From Alloprevotella sp. (GTDB taxonomy: Bacteria; Bacteroidota; Bacteroidia; Bacteroidales; Bacteroidaceae), in assembly GCA_015259235.1 (NCBI GenBank), contig JABZGM010000120.1, forward strand, positions 336 to 6,505: a DNA stretch of 6,170 nt. The letters are read 5' to 3'. Every line of letters begins with the position of its first letter. Position 1 is the stretch's first letter. The position numbers and the translations under genes are program-made. The notes under the pieces were generated by a model that saw only the letters and a list, made by a program, of their open reading frames with translations, searched no databases and was not told the origin of the DNA. Positions 6,058 to 6,170 of the stretch are shown here, one piece after another.

Positions 6058-6170
6058 AAATTAAATACGATAAGACTCTCTTGGTATACGTATTTGCAGC
6101 CTGAAATGGAAGCTAGAGCGTTACTTTATAGTGACTGAATACACCTTCAATGGGCTTCCTTCTATTGAAC
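6058..6170 (+). other. Start of a rightward transcript: leader or RNA, partial
   Basis: Downstream of the promoter there is no long ORF before the window ends. A 10-codon ORF (6106-6138, MEARALLYSD) lacks a convincing ribosome-binding site. An ATG at 6150 stays open to the edge (MGFLLLN), but it lies inside the hairpin formed by TTCAATGGG (6146-6154) and TCTATTGAA (6161-6169), loop CTTCCT, 9 bp with two G-U pairs. The stretch could be a structured 5' leader or a small RNA. I recognise no known riboswitch or RNA family. Confidence 0.35.

Overview
The window looks like chromosomal DNA from a member of the Bacteroidales, probably a Prevotella- or Porphyromonas-like species. Three things point there. 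Both visible promoters are of the Bacteroidetes type: TTTG-N20-TATTTTTG at the right end (+ strand) and a TAACTTTG -7 box on the - strand. Shine-Dalgarno sequences are weak or absent. NhaA carries the long charged loop that I associate with Bacteroidetes homologues. The species cannot be fixed from the sequence alone.

Layout. (1) 1-1262, + strand: nhaA, a Na+/H+ antiporter, lacking its first residues because the window starts inside the gene. (2) 1263-1741: a convergent intergenic region with no convincing gene. It holds several hairpins, a 61-codon ORF that is probably part of a dispersed non-coding element, a 16-bp direct repeat and two tandem 23-bp repeats that form GGGTC-N3-GACCC hairpins just past the end of the minus-strand operon. 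(3) 1742-5591, - strand: two large DUF262 genes that overlap by 8 bp (ATGGCTAA). The promoter-proximal gene (about 607 aa) has an unrecognised N-terminal domain and a DUF262 domain but no visible nuclease motif. The distal gene (677 aa) is a DUF262-DUF1524 (HNH) fusion of the GmrSD/SspE kind. (4) 5674-5793, - strand: a 39-codon small ORF with a purine-rich ribosome-binding-like site, between the putative operon promoter and the first DUF262 gene. (5) 5843-6170: a divergent intergenic region ending in a strong rightward promoter whose product lies beyond the window.

How the genes may work together. The DUF262 pair is most simply read as an anti-phage, modification-dependent (type IV-like) restriction system. 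Both proteins keep the DGQQR nucleotide-binding/hydrolysis motif, and only the second has an HNH nuclease. The tight overlap suggests coupled translation and a heteromeric complex, with the first protein's extra domain possibly recognising the target or regulating the nuclease. No methyltransferase is present in the window. The function is inferred from GmrSD and SspE; nothing in the sequence proves it. NhaA is a chromosomal housekeeping neighbour and is not obviously linked.
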